Part shown: piece by piece, positions 17,255 to 26,463 of the stretch
Numbering within the stretch: the stretch's first letter is position 1
Layout of the letters: every line of letters begins with the position of its first letter
Assembly: GCF_001053185.1 (NCBI RefSeq)
Contig: NZ_CSTD01000001.1
Location: 1,420,333 to 1,484,332 of the forward strand
Source of the DNA: Mycobacterium bohemicum DSM 44277
GTDB lineage: Bacteria; Actinomycetota; Actinomycetes; Mycobacteriales; Mycobacteriaceae
Length of the DNA stretch: 64,000 nt
Reading direction: 5' to 3'
Notes under the pieces: generated by a model
What the model saw: only the letters and a program-made list of their open reading frames with translations
Told to the model about the DNA's origin: nothing
Database searches by the model: none
Position numbers and translations under genes: made by a program

Positions 17255-17859
17255 CAGATCATCCTGCTGGGCGCGGGATTCGACACCACCAGCTTGCGCA
17301 CACGTTTCACGGATGCCGGGCCCGCTATCTTCGAGGTCGACGCCCCCACAATCCCGCAACAGAAGCGACGACTCCTGGACCGCGCCCACCGTGCTGTCGA
17401 CTCGCGAGTGCACTGGGTTTCGTGCGATTTCGAATCCGATCGGCTGCCGCAGCGTCTGCACAGGCGGGATTCGACGCGACACGACCGTGCCTGGTCGTGT
17501 GGATCGGAGTCTCTGTCTACCTCACGCGAACCGCGATTGACCGCACTCTGGCCGATCTGACCAGCATGCGCGCGCGCGGAAGTCTCCTCGTCACCGACCA
17601 CGGCGACCCCGAGACCGTCACCGGAACGCATCCACTCATCGGTGCACGCCGCACCGCCCGCCTGGTACGCCGCCGCGGCGAGCCTTGGCGTACCGCCTTG
17701 TCGCGGACCGAACTCACACACGCGCTCAACGCGGTCGGCTTTTCCGTCCGCGACCACGCGCGAGTCCCCGAACTCGCCAAGCGATACGCCCCGAACGGAC
17801 GACCGTGGTGTTTCACCGACGACTGGCTGGGAGTGCTGAATGCTGAATCGTTGCCATAA
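17255..17859 (+). pseudogene. SAM-dependent methyltransferase relic (TIGR00027/PPM1-like)
   Basis: One frame gives QIILLGAGFDTTSLRTRF and IFEVDAPTIPQQKRRLLDRA, the SAM-binding core of the leucine carboxyl methyltransferase-like proteins that are abundant in mycobacteria. Another frame, from about 17480, gives the matching C-terminal half (LVVWIGVSVYLTRTAIDRTLADL and onwards to 17859). The N-terminal third is missing and the two halves are out of frame, so the gene is dead. Its GC content is typical of the genus, unlike the other island gene. Confidence 0.75.
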
Positions 17860-17986
17860 TTGTCTGTGGTGGCGCCCAGCGCTGTTCGCCGCGTAACACG
17901 CGCGTGCATAACGCCAGCACAGCCAGGCCTGGCGTAACGCAGCGTAGCGGCAGTTTGCGCCGCCCGGAGGCCTTTTTGCTCGAATT

Positions 17987-18015
17987 GTCAGGGGTTCGAA
18001 TCCCCTTAGCTCCAC
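17987..18015 (+). repeat. Right attachment-site repeat
   Basis: 29-bp perfect copy of 16170-16198, carrying the tRNA-Ala T-arm and acceptor 3' strand without the rest of the tRNA. It marks the right edge of the island. Confidence 0.9.
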
Positions 18016-18147
18016 AGAGTTTGAGCAGGTCAGCGCATCGCCATTCAGTAGTTGACCGAAGCCCTCGGCATTTCGACGACGGCCGTCTTGTCGGCGCCGC
18101 GTGCAACACTTGGGCGTATCGGCAGTGAAGCGCGACCAGGAGGATCA

Positions 18148-18516
18148 ATGGGCGACGTTCGTTTGGGCGCAGTCTCGATCGATTGTGCGGATCCGGCTGC
18201 GCTGGCTGACTTTTACAAGAACGTTCTGGACGTCGGGGTGATGTTTTCCTCCGAGGACTTCGTCGCGCTGCAAGGCGCCGGGGTGCTGTTGACGTTTCAA
18301 CGCGTCGCCGATCATCAGCCCCCCAGCTGGCCAACCGGCGCGGTGCCCAAACAGTTGCACCTGGAATTGGCGGTCAAGGACCTCGACGCCGCGGAGGCCC
18401 GGATCATCGGACTGGGCGCCGCGAAGGCCGACGTGCAGCCGAATCCCGACAACTGGCGCGTCCTGATCGACCCGGCGGGTCATCCGTTCTGCATCACGAC
18501 CCTCATCCCCGAGTGA
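18148..18516 (+). CDS. VOC-superfamily (glyoxalase/bleomycin-resistance fold) protein
   Basis: A 122-residue single-domain vicinal-oxygen-chelate protein. The two beta-alpha-beta-beta-beta modules are visible: VSIDCADPAALADFYKNVL at the start, and LHLELAVKDLDAAEARIIGLG with DPAGHPFCI in the second half. Substrate is unknown; such proteins include dioxygenases, isomerases and drug-binding proteins. ATG at 18148 is chosen because AGGAGG lies at 18138-18143. It follows the island repeat by 132 bp. Confidence 0.85.
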   Translation: MGDVRLGAVSIDCADPAALADFYKNVLDVGVMFSSEDFVALQGAGVLLTFQRVADHQPPSWPTGAVPKQLHLELAVKDLDAAEARIIGLGAAKADVQPNPDNWRVLIDPAGHPFCITTLIPE

Positions 18517-18598
18517 ATCTCTGAGCCAAAGGCGTTGGTGCGACGGCCCTTACCCACCCACGGGTCTACGCTCGAGTAGGCACACGGAAAGGCACGCC

Positions 18599-19135
18599 AT
18601 GTTCGCAGCGTTCGGATTCGAAACCATCGGTGTGGTCGTCGGGGACATGTATTTCGTCGACCCCAACCCGCTGGAGGGTCAGGAAACCCCGGAGCGCGGG
18701 GTCAGGCTGGAACTCCGCATGGTCGACCGGGGCGAACCCCGGGGGTCGATCTACGCCGGCGTCCCGATCGCCTTCACCCGCCCGTTGTGGCGAGTGGACC
18801 TGTTCGGGTCGACCGAGAGCCCGCCGGGGACGCTGGACCGGGCCCATCACCATCCCCGCTTCGACGGCTGGGAACCCGGACGGCGGAATTTCGTCCCCGA
18901 GCTGACCGCCGACCCGTCGGCCTGGTTGGCCGGCCAGCTGGCCGACCCGGCCGCGGTGCTGGCCCGGGCCGGCGTCGACCTCGACGAGGTCACCGAGGCC
19001 GACCTGACCGGACTCGCCTCGGCCGCCCCGGAGATCGTCGCCGTCGTCAAACGGATGCTCGAGCGCGTGCGCGACGGGGAACTGGCCCCGGCACCGCCCG
19101 AGCCGGTCGCCGCCGCCCGCACCGGCTGGCTCTGA
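18599..19135 (+). CDS. Conserved hypothetical protein
   Basis: A 178-residue soluble protein with no motif I recognise. It has a compact N-terminal region rich in beta-type sequence (GVVVGDMYFVDPNPLEGQE) and an acidic helical C-terminal half. The ATG at 18599 is preceded by GGAAAGG. Codon use is normal for the window. It converges on the C39-like gene with a hairpin between the two. Confidence 0.8.
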   Translation: MFAAFGFETIGVVVGDMYFVDPNPLEGQETPERGVRLELRMVDRGEPRGSIYAGVPIAFTRPLWRVDLFGSTESPPGTLDRAHHHPRFDGWEPGRRNFVPELTADPSAWLAGQLADPAAVLARAGVDLDEVTEADLTGLASAAPEIVAVVKRMLERVRDGELAPAPPEPVAAARTGWL

Positions 19136-19148
19136 CTCCGACCCGAGC

Positions 19149-19169
19149 GGCCGTCAGCTGGTGACGGCC
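19149..19169. terminator. Hairpin between convergent genes
   Basis: GGCCGTCA (19149-19156) and TGACGGCC (19162-19169) form a perfect 8-bp stem with a 5-base loop between the convergent genes ending at 19135 and 19154. There is no T-tract. It overlaps the end of the minus-strand gene. Confidence 0.5.
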
Positions 19170-19816
19170 ATCAGCTCGTTGCCGGCGTCCCACGCCCGCA
19201 TGAACAGCGCCATCCGAACCTGTTCGTCGCGGCCCGACTCGCTGCCGCTGTCGTTGACGTGCACGACCTGGTTGGCGGTGTCGACGCCGGTCACCACCAC
19301 GCTGTGGTTGTGCGCGGGCTTGCCGTGCCTGTCGCGGTCCTCGACCGGCTTGTGCCAGAGGATCTCGCCGTTGACACTGACCACCACCTTGTGGCTGGCC
19401 CCCAACTGCCGCTCGAGTGCGTCGATGTTGCCGTCCATGATCACCGCGCCGACGTTGTAGCGGGCCAGCAGCGTTGGGATGTCCCTGAACCACGCGCCCT
19501 CGCCCGAATTCGGGTCCGTGGGGTCGGCGGGCCGGGTGTAGATCGGTCCCGGGCCCTGCGAGCTCGGCGTCGACTGCGCCATGTCGATGATGTCCTCCTC
19601 GGAGGGCTCGACCCCGGTCACTTCGCCGACCACGTCGGCGCTCGACATGATGACGCAGTCATCCCAATACTGTTGGTAGTGCCAGTATTTCGCGGCGGCG
19701 ACCGGGTCCCCGTACATGGAGCCCGGCATCGCCCAGGCCGGTCCGGCCAATCCCGGAACGACACCGGCCGCGATGGCGGCGGCCCAAGCTATGGCCGCGA
19801 TCTTCACCCTCGACAT
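19154..19816 (-). CDS. Secreted peptidase C39-like protein
   Basis: A 220-residue exported protein. The signal peptide spans residues 1-29 (ending PAWA), followed by MPGSMYGDP. Candidate papain-like residues are Cys in WDDCVIMSSADVV, His in AHNHSVVVTGVD and Asp in VHVNDSGS, the order found in C39-like peptidase domains. Substrate is unknown; non-ABC C39-like proteins of mycobacteria are uncharacterised. The ATG at 19816 was chosen because the signal peptide starts there. Confidence 0.8.
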   Translation of the reverse strand: MSRVKIAAIAWAAAIAAGVVPGLAGPAWAMPGSMYGDPVAAAKYWHYQQYWDDCVIMSSADVVGEVTGVEPSEEDIIDMAQSTPSSQGPGPIYTRPADPTDPNSGEGAWFRDIPTLLARYNVGAVIMDGNIDALERQLGASHKVVVSVNGEILWHKPVEDRDRHGKPAHNHSVVVTGVDTANQVVHVNDSGSESGRDEQVRMALFMRAWDAGNELMAVTS

Positions 19817-19969
19817 GAGCACGAGGATCGGTCCTCTGTCTTGACGTTTTCTCAAAGGATCCTTCAAGCGACGACGAACTCCCGGATTCCCGGCGGCGAA
19901 TGCGGGTACTGATGTCGTATCCGGCGAAAGCCGCCGGCGCCGATGTGCGCCCGGCGACGGAAGGGACAG

Positions 19970-21094
19970 ATGGCGCACCGCGATTACGACTCCACCGAAC
20001 GGCTGTTGCAAGAACTGCTCTGGAGCTACGGACCGTGCGGCCAGGAGGACGCCGTGCGCGCCGTCTGCGCCCGCGAACTGCAACCCCTGGTCGACGACAT
20101 GTGGGTCGACGGCGCCGGCAACCTCATCGGCTACATCGCCGCCGACGGTTCCTTCGACGCCGCGACGGCCGACCACCGCCACCGGACCACCGCGACCCCC
20201 GGCCTCGGCGCCGCCACGCGGGTAATGGCCCACATGGACGAGCTGTCCATGCTCGTCAAGCGGGTCGAGCCGGACGGCACGCTGCACGTCACCCAGCTGG
20301 GCACCATGTACCCCGGCAACTTCGGGCTCGGACCGGTCGCGGTACTCGGCGCGCAGGAGACGTTCACCGCGGTGCTCACCCTCGGCTCCGAACACACCAC
20401 CCAGGAGAGCCAGCGGATCTGGCAGACGAAGCCCGACCGGGGCGACCACTCGCTGGACTGGCACCACGTCTACGTGTTCACCGGCCGCACACCCCAACAA
20501 CTGGAGGCCCTGGGGGTCCGCCCCGGCACCCGGGTGTGCGTCCACCGCAGCAAGAGGTCGCTGGTCGAGGTGGGCGACTATATAGGCTGCTACTTCCTCG
20601 ACGACCGCGCCGCGGTGACGGCCCTGCTGCGCGCCGCCCGCCTGCTGCGCGAGCGAAACCACCGCCCGACGGACGACGCCTACTTCGCGTTCACCACCAA
20701 CGAGGAGATCGGCGGCGTGGGCGGCACCTATGCCAGCGCCAGCCTGCCCGGCACGCTCACCCTCGCGTTGGAGGTGGGGCCCACCGAACGGGAGTACACC
20801 ACCACCGTCAGCGGCGGCCCGATCGTCGGGTACAGCGACGCCCTATGCGTCTACGACAAGGACGTCGCCGACCGGCTCATGGCAATCGCTGCCGACCGCG
20901 GCCTCTCCCCGCAGGCGGCGGTGCTGGGCGCCTTCGAGTCCGACGCGTCGCACTCGAAAGCCAGCGGGGTCACACCGCGCGCGGGGCTGCTGTGCCTGCC
21001 CACGCTGAGCACCCACGGCTACGAGGTCATCCACCGGGGCGCCGTCGAGGACATGGCCACGGTCATCGTCGACTTCCTGCGCCAACCCGCCTGA
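19970..21094 (+). CDS. M42-family metallopeptidase
   Basis: A 374-residue aminopeptidase-like enzyme of the M42 (glutamyl aminopeptidase/endoglucanase) family with a two-metal site. Visible metal and catalytic residues: H and D in AHMDELSM, D in FLDDRAAV, the EE pair in TNEEIGGVG, E in LEVGPTE and the late His in TLSTHGYEV. ATG at 19970 is preferred over an in-frame ATG at 19943 because GGAAGGGA sits at 19959-19966. It is divergent from the C39-like gene. Confidence 0.88.
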   Translation: MAHRDYDSTERLLQELLWSYGPCGQEDAVRAVCARELQPLVDDMWVDGAGNLIGYIAADGSFDAATADHRHRTTATPGLGAATRVMAHMDELSMLVKRVEPDGTLHVTQLGTMYPGNFGLGPVAVLGAQETFTAVLTLGSEHTTQESQRIWQTKPDRGDHSLDWHHVYVFTGRTPQQLEALGVRPGTRVCVHRSKRSLVEVGDYIGCYFLDDRAAVTALLRAARLLRERNHRPTDDAYFAFTTNEEIGGVGGTYASASLPGTLTLALEVGPTEREYTTTVSGGPIVGYSDALCVYDKDVADRLMAIAADRGLSPQAAVLGAFESDASHSKASGVTPRAGLLCLPTLSTHGYEVIHRGAVEDMATVIVDFLRQPA

Positions 21095-21105
21095 GTCGCC
21101 CGGCG

Positions 21106-21844
21106 TCAGCCCGGCTTCGCGGCGGCCACGAACTGCAGCGCCCGCTGGGCCTGCAACTCGACGTCCACCAGGCCGGCGGACGAGAAGAAGTCGACGAAGG
21201 CGTGCCGGTCGAACATCGTCAAGCCGATCAGCCGCGCCCCGCCGGACAGCGCATAGCGCACCGGCGCCAATTCCGTGGCATAGCTGGTGAGGACGGCGAT
21301 GCGGCCCCCGGGCCCAAGCACCCGGACCATCTCACCGGCGACGCCAAACGGCTCCGGCATCAGGTACAGCGCGCCGAAACAGCACACGGCGTCGAACGTC
21401 GCGTCGGCGAACGGCAGGCTGCGCGCGTCGCCGCGCACATAACAGGTCCGCGGCCCGCCGTTGTCGTGCACCGCCCGCGCAAGCATCGGTTCGGAGATGT
21501 CGAACCCGACCGCCAGCCCGCCGTCGGCGAGCTGCTCGGCCAGGGGCCTGGTGAAATTGCCGGGGCCGCAGGCGACGTCGAGCAAACGCCGCGCTTGCGG
21601 GAGCCGCAGGGCCGCCGCCGCGCGCCGCTGCTCGGCGCCGGTGGTGACGCCGCTGGCGAGGTAAAAGGACGTCGGCCGCCACAGCCGCTCGTACACGGTG
21701 GCGACGAACGGGCTGTTCGGCGCGCTGGGCGAGGGTCGGGGCCGGTGAGCTCGTCGACGCGCCCAGCAGGTCGAGGAAGCCGTCGCGCAGCACGGCGCCG
21801 CGGTCGAGCAGCGCTCGCGTCAACTCGACCGGATCGTCGTTCAC
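21106..21844 (-). pseudogene. Class I SAM-dependent methyltransferase with a frameshift
   Basis: From GTG 21844 the product starts VNDDPVELTRALLDRG and proceeds to PTLAQRA. The family continuation NSPFVATVYERLWRPTSFYL is found one base out of frame near 21722, and then runs intact to the end with motif I DVACGPGNF. A single extra C in the run GCGCC (plus-strand GGCGC near 21720) would explain it. Either the gene is broken, it is a sequencing error, or translation starts at the GTG at 21696. It converges on the M42 gene. Confidence 0.7.
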
Positions 21845-21917
21845 GGGTTGGTTGATACCGCCCACGCTATCGGTTCGCCACGTCGGCTCCTTGCCGCGGC
21901 CGGAACCCACCTCATAA

Positions 21918-22952
<1,035 letters not shown>

Positions 22953-22981
22953 ATGACGCCGGTTCGCCGGCGGCCCGTGGT

Positions 22982-23692
22982 ATGAACGGCCCCATGCGGT
23001 CATTCCGGATCGGCCCGGGGGCCGCTGCCCTGTTGATCGCCGCGCTCGCCTGCTGCGCCCACTCGCCGTCGGCCCCGCCCTCGGCGTCGACCGCGAATTC
23101 GCCTACGGCCCATAGCGTTGCGGTCAACCCGGCCCACATCAAGAGGATCGTCGGCGACCTGCCGCCCGGTTACGAAGTGACCACCGGAGTCCCCGACGAT
23201 GTTTCTCCTCGGACGATCTGGAACCTGCCCGCCGACGCGGCGGCCGTCGAGTCCGCCCCGGCGCAATGCGCCGCCCTCGCCGACCCCGGCAATGGGCGGG
23301 GCCGATCGGCCCAGGGCGTCTCGGCCTCCGGAACCGGCGGCATCATCCGCGCGGTGGTGGTCGCGTTGCCCGGACCGGCTCAGCTCGACCACAACGTCGT
23401 CGAACAGTGCCCCCGGTGGTCGATGAACTCCGGGCACACCACGGCCAGTGTGCAGCTGACCGACGCCCCGCATGTGAACGACGCCGACACCGTCGGGATG
23501 CTGGCCGAGACCAAGTCATCGGTCGAATCGGGAACCGAAATAGACTCGCGGACATACACTTTCGTCGCATATCTGGGTAACTACTACGCGTTCACCACGC
23601 TGACCACCGACCCGGGTTCGGCGCTGCCGGCGCTGCCGCCGAAATTCGCGGCGGATTTGCTGGTCAAAACGGTGTCCGCGTTGCGCGGCTGA
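22982..23692 (+). CDS. Exported mycobacterial protein, Rv0999-like paralog
   Basis: A 236-residue protein with a hydrophobic N-terminal segment (residues 12-25) containing two cysteines (LACCAH), a weak lipobox candidate, then a Ser/Ala/Pro-rich spacer and a globular domain. It shares its layout and several motifs (NPAHIKRIVGDLPPGY, DAPHVNDADT) with the next gene, so the pair is a tandem duplication. Function is unknown; I place it in a mycobacterial family close to DUF5642. An ATG at 22994 is an alternative start. Confidence 0.78.
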   Translation: MNGPMRSFRIGPGAAALLIAALACCAHSPSAPPSASTANSPTAHSVAVNPAHIKRIVGDLPPGYEVTTGVPDDVSPRTIWNLPADAAAVESAPAQCAALADPGNGRGRSAQGVSASGTGGIIRAVVVALPGPAQLDHNVVEQCPRWSMNSGHTTASVQLTDAPHVNDADTVGMLAETKSSVESGTEIDSRTYTFVAYLGNYYAFTTLTTDPGSALPALPPKFAADLLVKTVSALRG

Positions 23693-23719
23693 GCCGCCGC
23701 CTTGGGTAGATTGGCCCCG

Positions 23720-24376
23720 GTGTCCAGGGTCTTGCTCGCGATCGCGGCGGCGTGCGTGATGGCCGGCTGCTCGTCGGGTGGGGAAAGCTCCTCGGCGAAG
23801 GTCGACATCGCCAAGGTCGCGGACGTGAAGTCAAGCTTCGGCCCCGACTACAAGGTCACCGACATCACCGAACGGGCGATCGACCCGAAGTTCTTCGCGT
23901 CCCGCAAGCTGCCCGAGGGGCTGGCGTTCGATCCGCCGAACTGCGCAAAGGCGGCGGTGGGGCCCGAGATGCCGCCCGACCTCCAGGGCAACATGGCTGC
24001 CGTGACCGCGGAGGGGAAGGGCAACCGCTTCGTCATCATCGCGTTGGAAACGTCAAAAGCGTTGCCGATCAACGATCCCGGGAAAGACTGCGCCAAGATC
24101 GCCTTCTCGGGGCCGCAGGTCCGCGGCGGCATGGAGGTGGTCGACGCGCCGCACATCGACGGGACCACCACGCTGGGCGTGCACCGGGTGCTGCAGGCGG
24201 TGGTGCCGGGGGGCGCCCGCACCGGCGAGCTGTATGACTATTCGGCGCAATTCGGCTACTACCAGGTGATCGTGGTCGCCAACCCGCTGGTGGTCCCCGA
24301 TCAGCCCGTGGTCCCGGTGGACACCCAGCGCGCCCGCGACTTGCTCGTCAGGGCGGTCCAGGCGGTGCGGAGTTAG
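23720..24376 (+). CDS. Lipoprotein, Rv0999-like
   Basis: A 218-residue lipoprotein: the signal peptide ends in the lipobox VMAGC (Cys near residue 16), followed by SSGGESSS and a globular domain with motifs parallel to the preceding gene (VKSSFGPDYKVTDI, DAPHIDGTTTLG). GTG at 23720 is preferred because it puts the signal peptide at the N-terminus; a TTG six codons upstream is possible. Function is unknown. It follows its paralog by 27 bp. Confidence 0.82.
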   Translation: MSRVLLAIAAACVMAGCSSGGESSSAKVDIAKVADVKSSFGPDYKVTDITERAIDPKFFASRKLPEGLAFDPPNCAKAAVGPEMPPDLQGNMAAVTAEGKGNRFVIIALETSKALPINDPGKDCAKIAFSGPQVRGGMEVVDAPHIDGTTTLGVHRVLQAVVPGGARTGELYDYSAQFGYYQVIVVANPLVVPDQPVVPVDTQRARDLLVRAVQAVRS

Positions 24377-24401
24377 CTGTCCTCGGCCAGCCGGGCCGCG
24401 A

Positions 24402-24551
24402 GTCACACCTGTCTCTTGCGTCTCCGAGTGCGGCGGCGTCTGGTTCTGCCCGCCTCTTAGCGACAAACTGGGTTCACACCGCCCGTCCCGGCCCGATTGT
24501 CGCTATGAGGCGGGCACATCGAGTGCCACCCCCGCCAGGGACTCGTGTGAC
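24402..24551. repeat. Dispersed palindromic element, copy 1
   Basis: Nested inverted repeats fill the gap between the lipoprotein and AlkB-like genes. Outer arms are GTCACAC (24402-24408) and GTGTGAC (24545-24551). Core arms are 24447-24466 and 24497-24516 (TTGTCGCTATGAGGCGGGCA), complementary at 19 of 20 positions. The same core occurs at 52844-52912. The element has no coding content. Confidence 0.75.
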
Positions 24552-24569
24552 AGCTGTGGCAATCCGGGT

Positions 24570-25169
24570 TTAACGCACCCCACGCGGCCGGAATTGGATG
24601 CTGACCCGCGGGCCCGTCGGCGCCGACGTCTTGGGCACCGAGTGCTCCCAGGTGCGCTGGCATGATCCACCCATCACCAGCAGGTCGCCATGCGCCTGCG
24701 GGAGCCGCAGCGAGGGGCCGCCGCCGCGTCGGCGCAGTGCGAAAGTCCTTGTGGCGCCGAGGCTGACGATCGCCACCATGGTGTCCTCGGTGCTGCTGCG
24801 GCCGATGGTGTCGCCGTGCCAGGCGACGCTGTCCGAGCCGTCGCGGTAGCAGCACAACCCGACGGTGGTGAACGGCTCGCCGAGCTCGCCGGCGTAGATG
24901 TCGTTCAGCCGGCGCCGCAGCCGGGCCAGCATGGGATGCGGCGGCTCCTCGACCGTCAGGTCGTGAAAGCTGACCAGCCGCGGCACGTCGACCACCCGGT
25001 CATACATCTGGCGGCGCTCGGCCCGCCACGGCACGCCCGACACCAGGGCCTCGAGGAGTTCGTCGGCGCCCGTCAGCCATCCGGCGCGCATCTCGAGGAA
25101 CGCGCCGTCACCGAGATCCCTGCGCTCGGTGTGCTGGAACAGGGAGTCCTGGACCGCGATCTCCACCAC
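24570..25169 (-). CDS. AlkB-like 2-oxoglutarate/Fe(II) dioxygenase (Rv1000c-like)
   Basis: A 199-residue dioxygenase of the AlkB family, which repairs alkylated bases by oxidative demethylation. Iron ligands are H and D of WHGD and H of TWEHS; the 2-oxoglutarate-binding arginines are in [11 protein letters not shown] near the end. The GTG at 25169 is the likely start. It is divergent from arcA across 53 bp. Bacterial AlkB-like proteins may also act on RNA or proteins. Confidence 0.88.
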   Translation of the reverse strand: MVEIAVQDSLFQHTERRDLGDGAFLEMRAGWLTGADELLEALVSGVPWRAERRQMYDRVVDVPRLVSFHDLTVEEPPHPMLARLRRRLNDIYAGELGEPFTTVGLCCYRDGSDSVAWHGDTIGRSSTEDTMVAIVSLGATRTFALRRRGGGPSLRLPQAHGDLLVMGGSCQRTWEHSVPKTSAPTGPRVSIQFRPRGVR

Positions 25170-25222
25170 GCCACTTTATCGCACATTCGTTCGACGACGG
25201 GGTTGCGGCTACGGTTTTCATC

Positions 25223-26434
25223 GTGGGCGCTGTCGAGTTGGGCACCAATTCCGAGGTGGGCAGGCTGCGGGTCGTGATCGTGCACCGCCCCGGGGCCGAG
25301 TTGCGGCGGCTCAACCCGCGCAACGTCGACCAGCTGCTGTTCGACGGGCTGCCCTGGGTGGCGCGGGCGCAGGAGGAACACGATCGGTTCGCCGAGTTGC
25401 TGCGCGCGCGGGGCGTGGAGGTGCTGTTGCTGTCGGACCTGCTGACCGAGGCGCTGCACCACAGCGGCGCCGCCCGGATGCAGGGCGTGGCCGCCGCGGT
25501 CGACGCGCGCCGGCTCGGGGTGCCGTTGGCGCAGGAGTTGTCCGCCTATCTGCGCAGCCTCGAGCCGGGCAAGCTGGCCCAGGTGCTGATGGCCGGCATG
25601 ACGTTCAACGAGCTGCCCCCGGACACTCGGACCGACGTGTCGCTGGTGCTTCGCATGCACCACGGGGCGGACTTCGTCATCGAGCCGCTGCCCAACCTGG
25701 TTTTCACGCGTGACTCGTCGATCTGGGTGGGGCCGCGGGTGGTGATCCCGACGCTGGCGCTGCGCGCCCGAATCCGCGAAGCGTCGTTGACCGATCTCAT
25801 CTATGCCCATCACCCACGGTTCACCGGCGTGCGCCGCGCCTACGAGTCGCGCACCGCGCCGGTCGAGGGCGGTGACGTGCTGCTGCTCGCCCCGGGCGTC
25901 GTCGCGGTGGGGGTGGGGGAGCGGACCACCCCGGCCGGCGCGGAAGCCTTGGCCCGCAGCCTTTTCGACGACGGGCTGGCACGCACCGTGCTCGCGGTCC
26001 CGATCGCCCAGCGGCGCGCGCAGATGCACTTGGACACGGTGTGCACGATGGTCGACACCGACACCGTCGTCATGTACGCCAACATCGTCGACACGCTGTC
26101 GGCGTTCACCATCGAGCGAACCCCCGATGGCGTGACCATCAGCGACGAAGCCCCCTTCCGCGAGGCGGCGGCCAGGGCGATGGGGATCGACAAGCTGCGG
26201 GTCATCGACACTGGCCTGGATCCGCTCATCGCCGAACGTGAGCAGTGGGACGACGGGAACAACACGCTAGCGCTGGCGCCGGGAGTGGTGGTCGCCTACG
26301 AACGCAACGTGCAGACCAACGCCCGCCTCGAGGACGCCGGCATCGAAGTGCTCACGATCGCGGGCTCGGAACTGGGCACCGGCCGCGGGGGCCCGCGCTG
26401 CATGTCCTGTCCCGTGGCTCGCGACCCCACCTGA
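25223..26434 (+). CDS. arcA: Arginine deiminase
   Basis: A 403-residue enzyme hydrolysing arginine to citrulline and ammonia. The catalytic nucleophile is Cys393 in GPRCMSCP at the C-terminus; the catalytic His lies in [11 protein letters not shown] and substrate-binding Asp/Glu are in FTRDSS and EGGDVL. No arcB or arcC is adjacent, as in M. tuberculosis (Rv1001), so it is not an ordinary ADI operon. Start GTG at 25223. Confidence 0.94.
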   Translation: MGAVELGTNSEVGRLRVVIVHRPGAELRRLNPRNVDQLLFDGLPWVARAQEEHDRFAELLRARGVEVLLLSDLLTEALHHSGAARMQGVAAAVDARRLGVPLAQELSAYLRSLEPGKLAQVLMAGMTFNELPPDTRTDVSLVLRMHHGADFVIEPLPNLVFTRDSSIWVGPRVVIPTLALRARIREASLTDLIYAHHPRFTGVRRAYESRTAPVEGGDVLLLAPGVVAVGVGERTTPAGAEALARSLFDDGLARTVLAVPIAQRRAQMHLDTVCTMVDTDTVVMYANIVDTLSAFTIERTPDGVTISDEAPFREAAARAMGIDKLRVIDTGLDPLIAEREQWDDGNNTLALAPGVVVAYERNVQTNARLEDAGIEVLTIAGSELGTGRGGPRCMSCPVARDPT

Positions 26435-26463
26435 GGTGACGCGCACCGGCGCGTCGACACCTC
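26433..26463. terminator. Bidirectional hairpin between arcA and pmt
   Basis: A two-part stem between convergent genes: GAGGTG/CACCTC outer arms (26433-26438, 26458-26463) and ACGCGC/GCGCGT inner arms (26439-26444, 26449-26454) with a CGA bulge and an ACCG loop. No T-tract, typical of mycobacterial hairpins. Confidence 0.55.

Larger units (their letters stand above)
16170..18015. mobile_element. Remnant integrative island at tRNA-Ala
   Basis: A 1.8-kb segment bounded by 29-bp direct repeats of the tRNA-Ala end. The left half (16200-17150) is clearly more AT-rich than the rest of the window and encodes a frameshifted membrane-anchored protein. The right half holds a decayed methyltransferase. 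No integrase, excisionase or replication gene is present, so this is a deletion remnant or a passenger fixed after loss of the mobility genes. The neighbours on both sides are ordinary mycobacterial genes. Confidence 0.75.

Noticed and set aside
17218..18334. Minus-strand frames around the right island repeat with peptides such as MELRGFEPLT and GAKGIRTPD
   Set aside because: These are well-known spurious translations of the antisense of tRNA T-arm sequence; here they come from the duplicated tRNA-Ala end.
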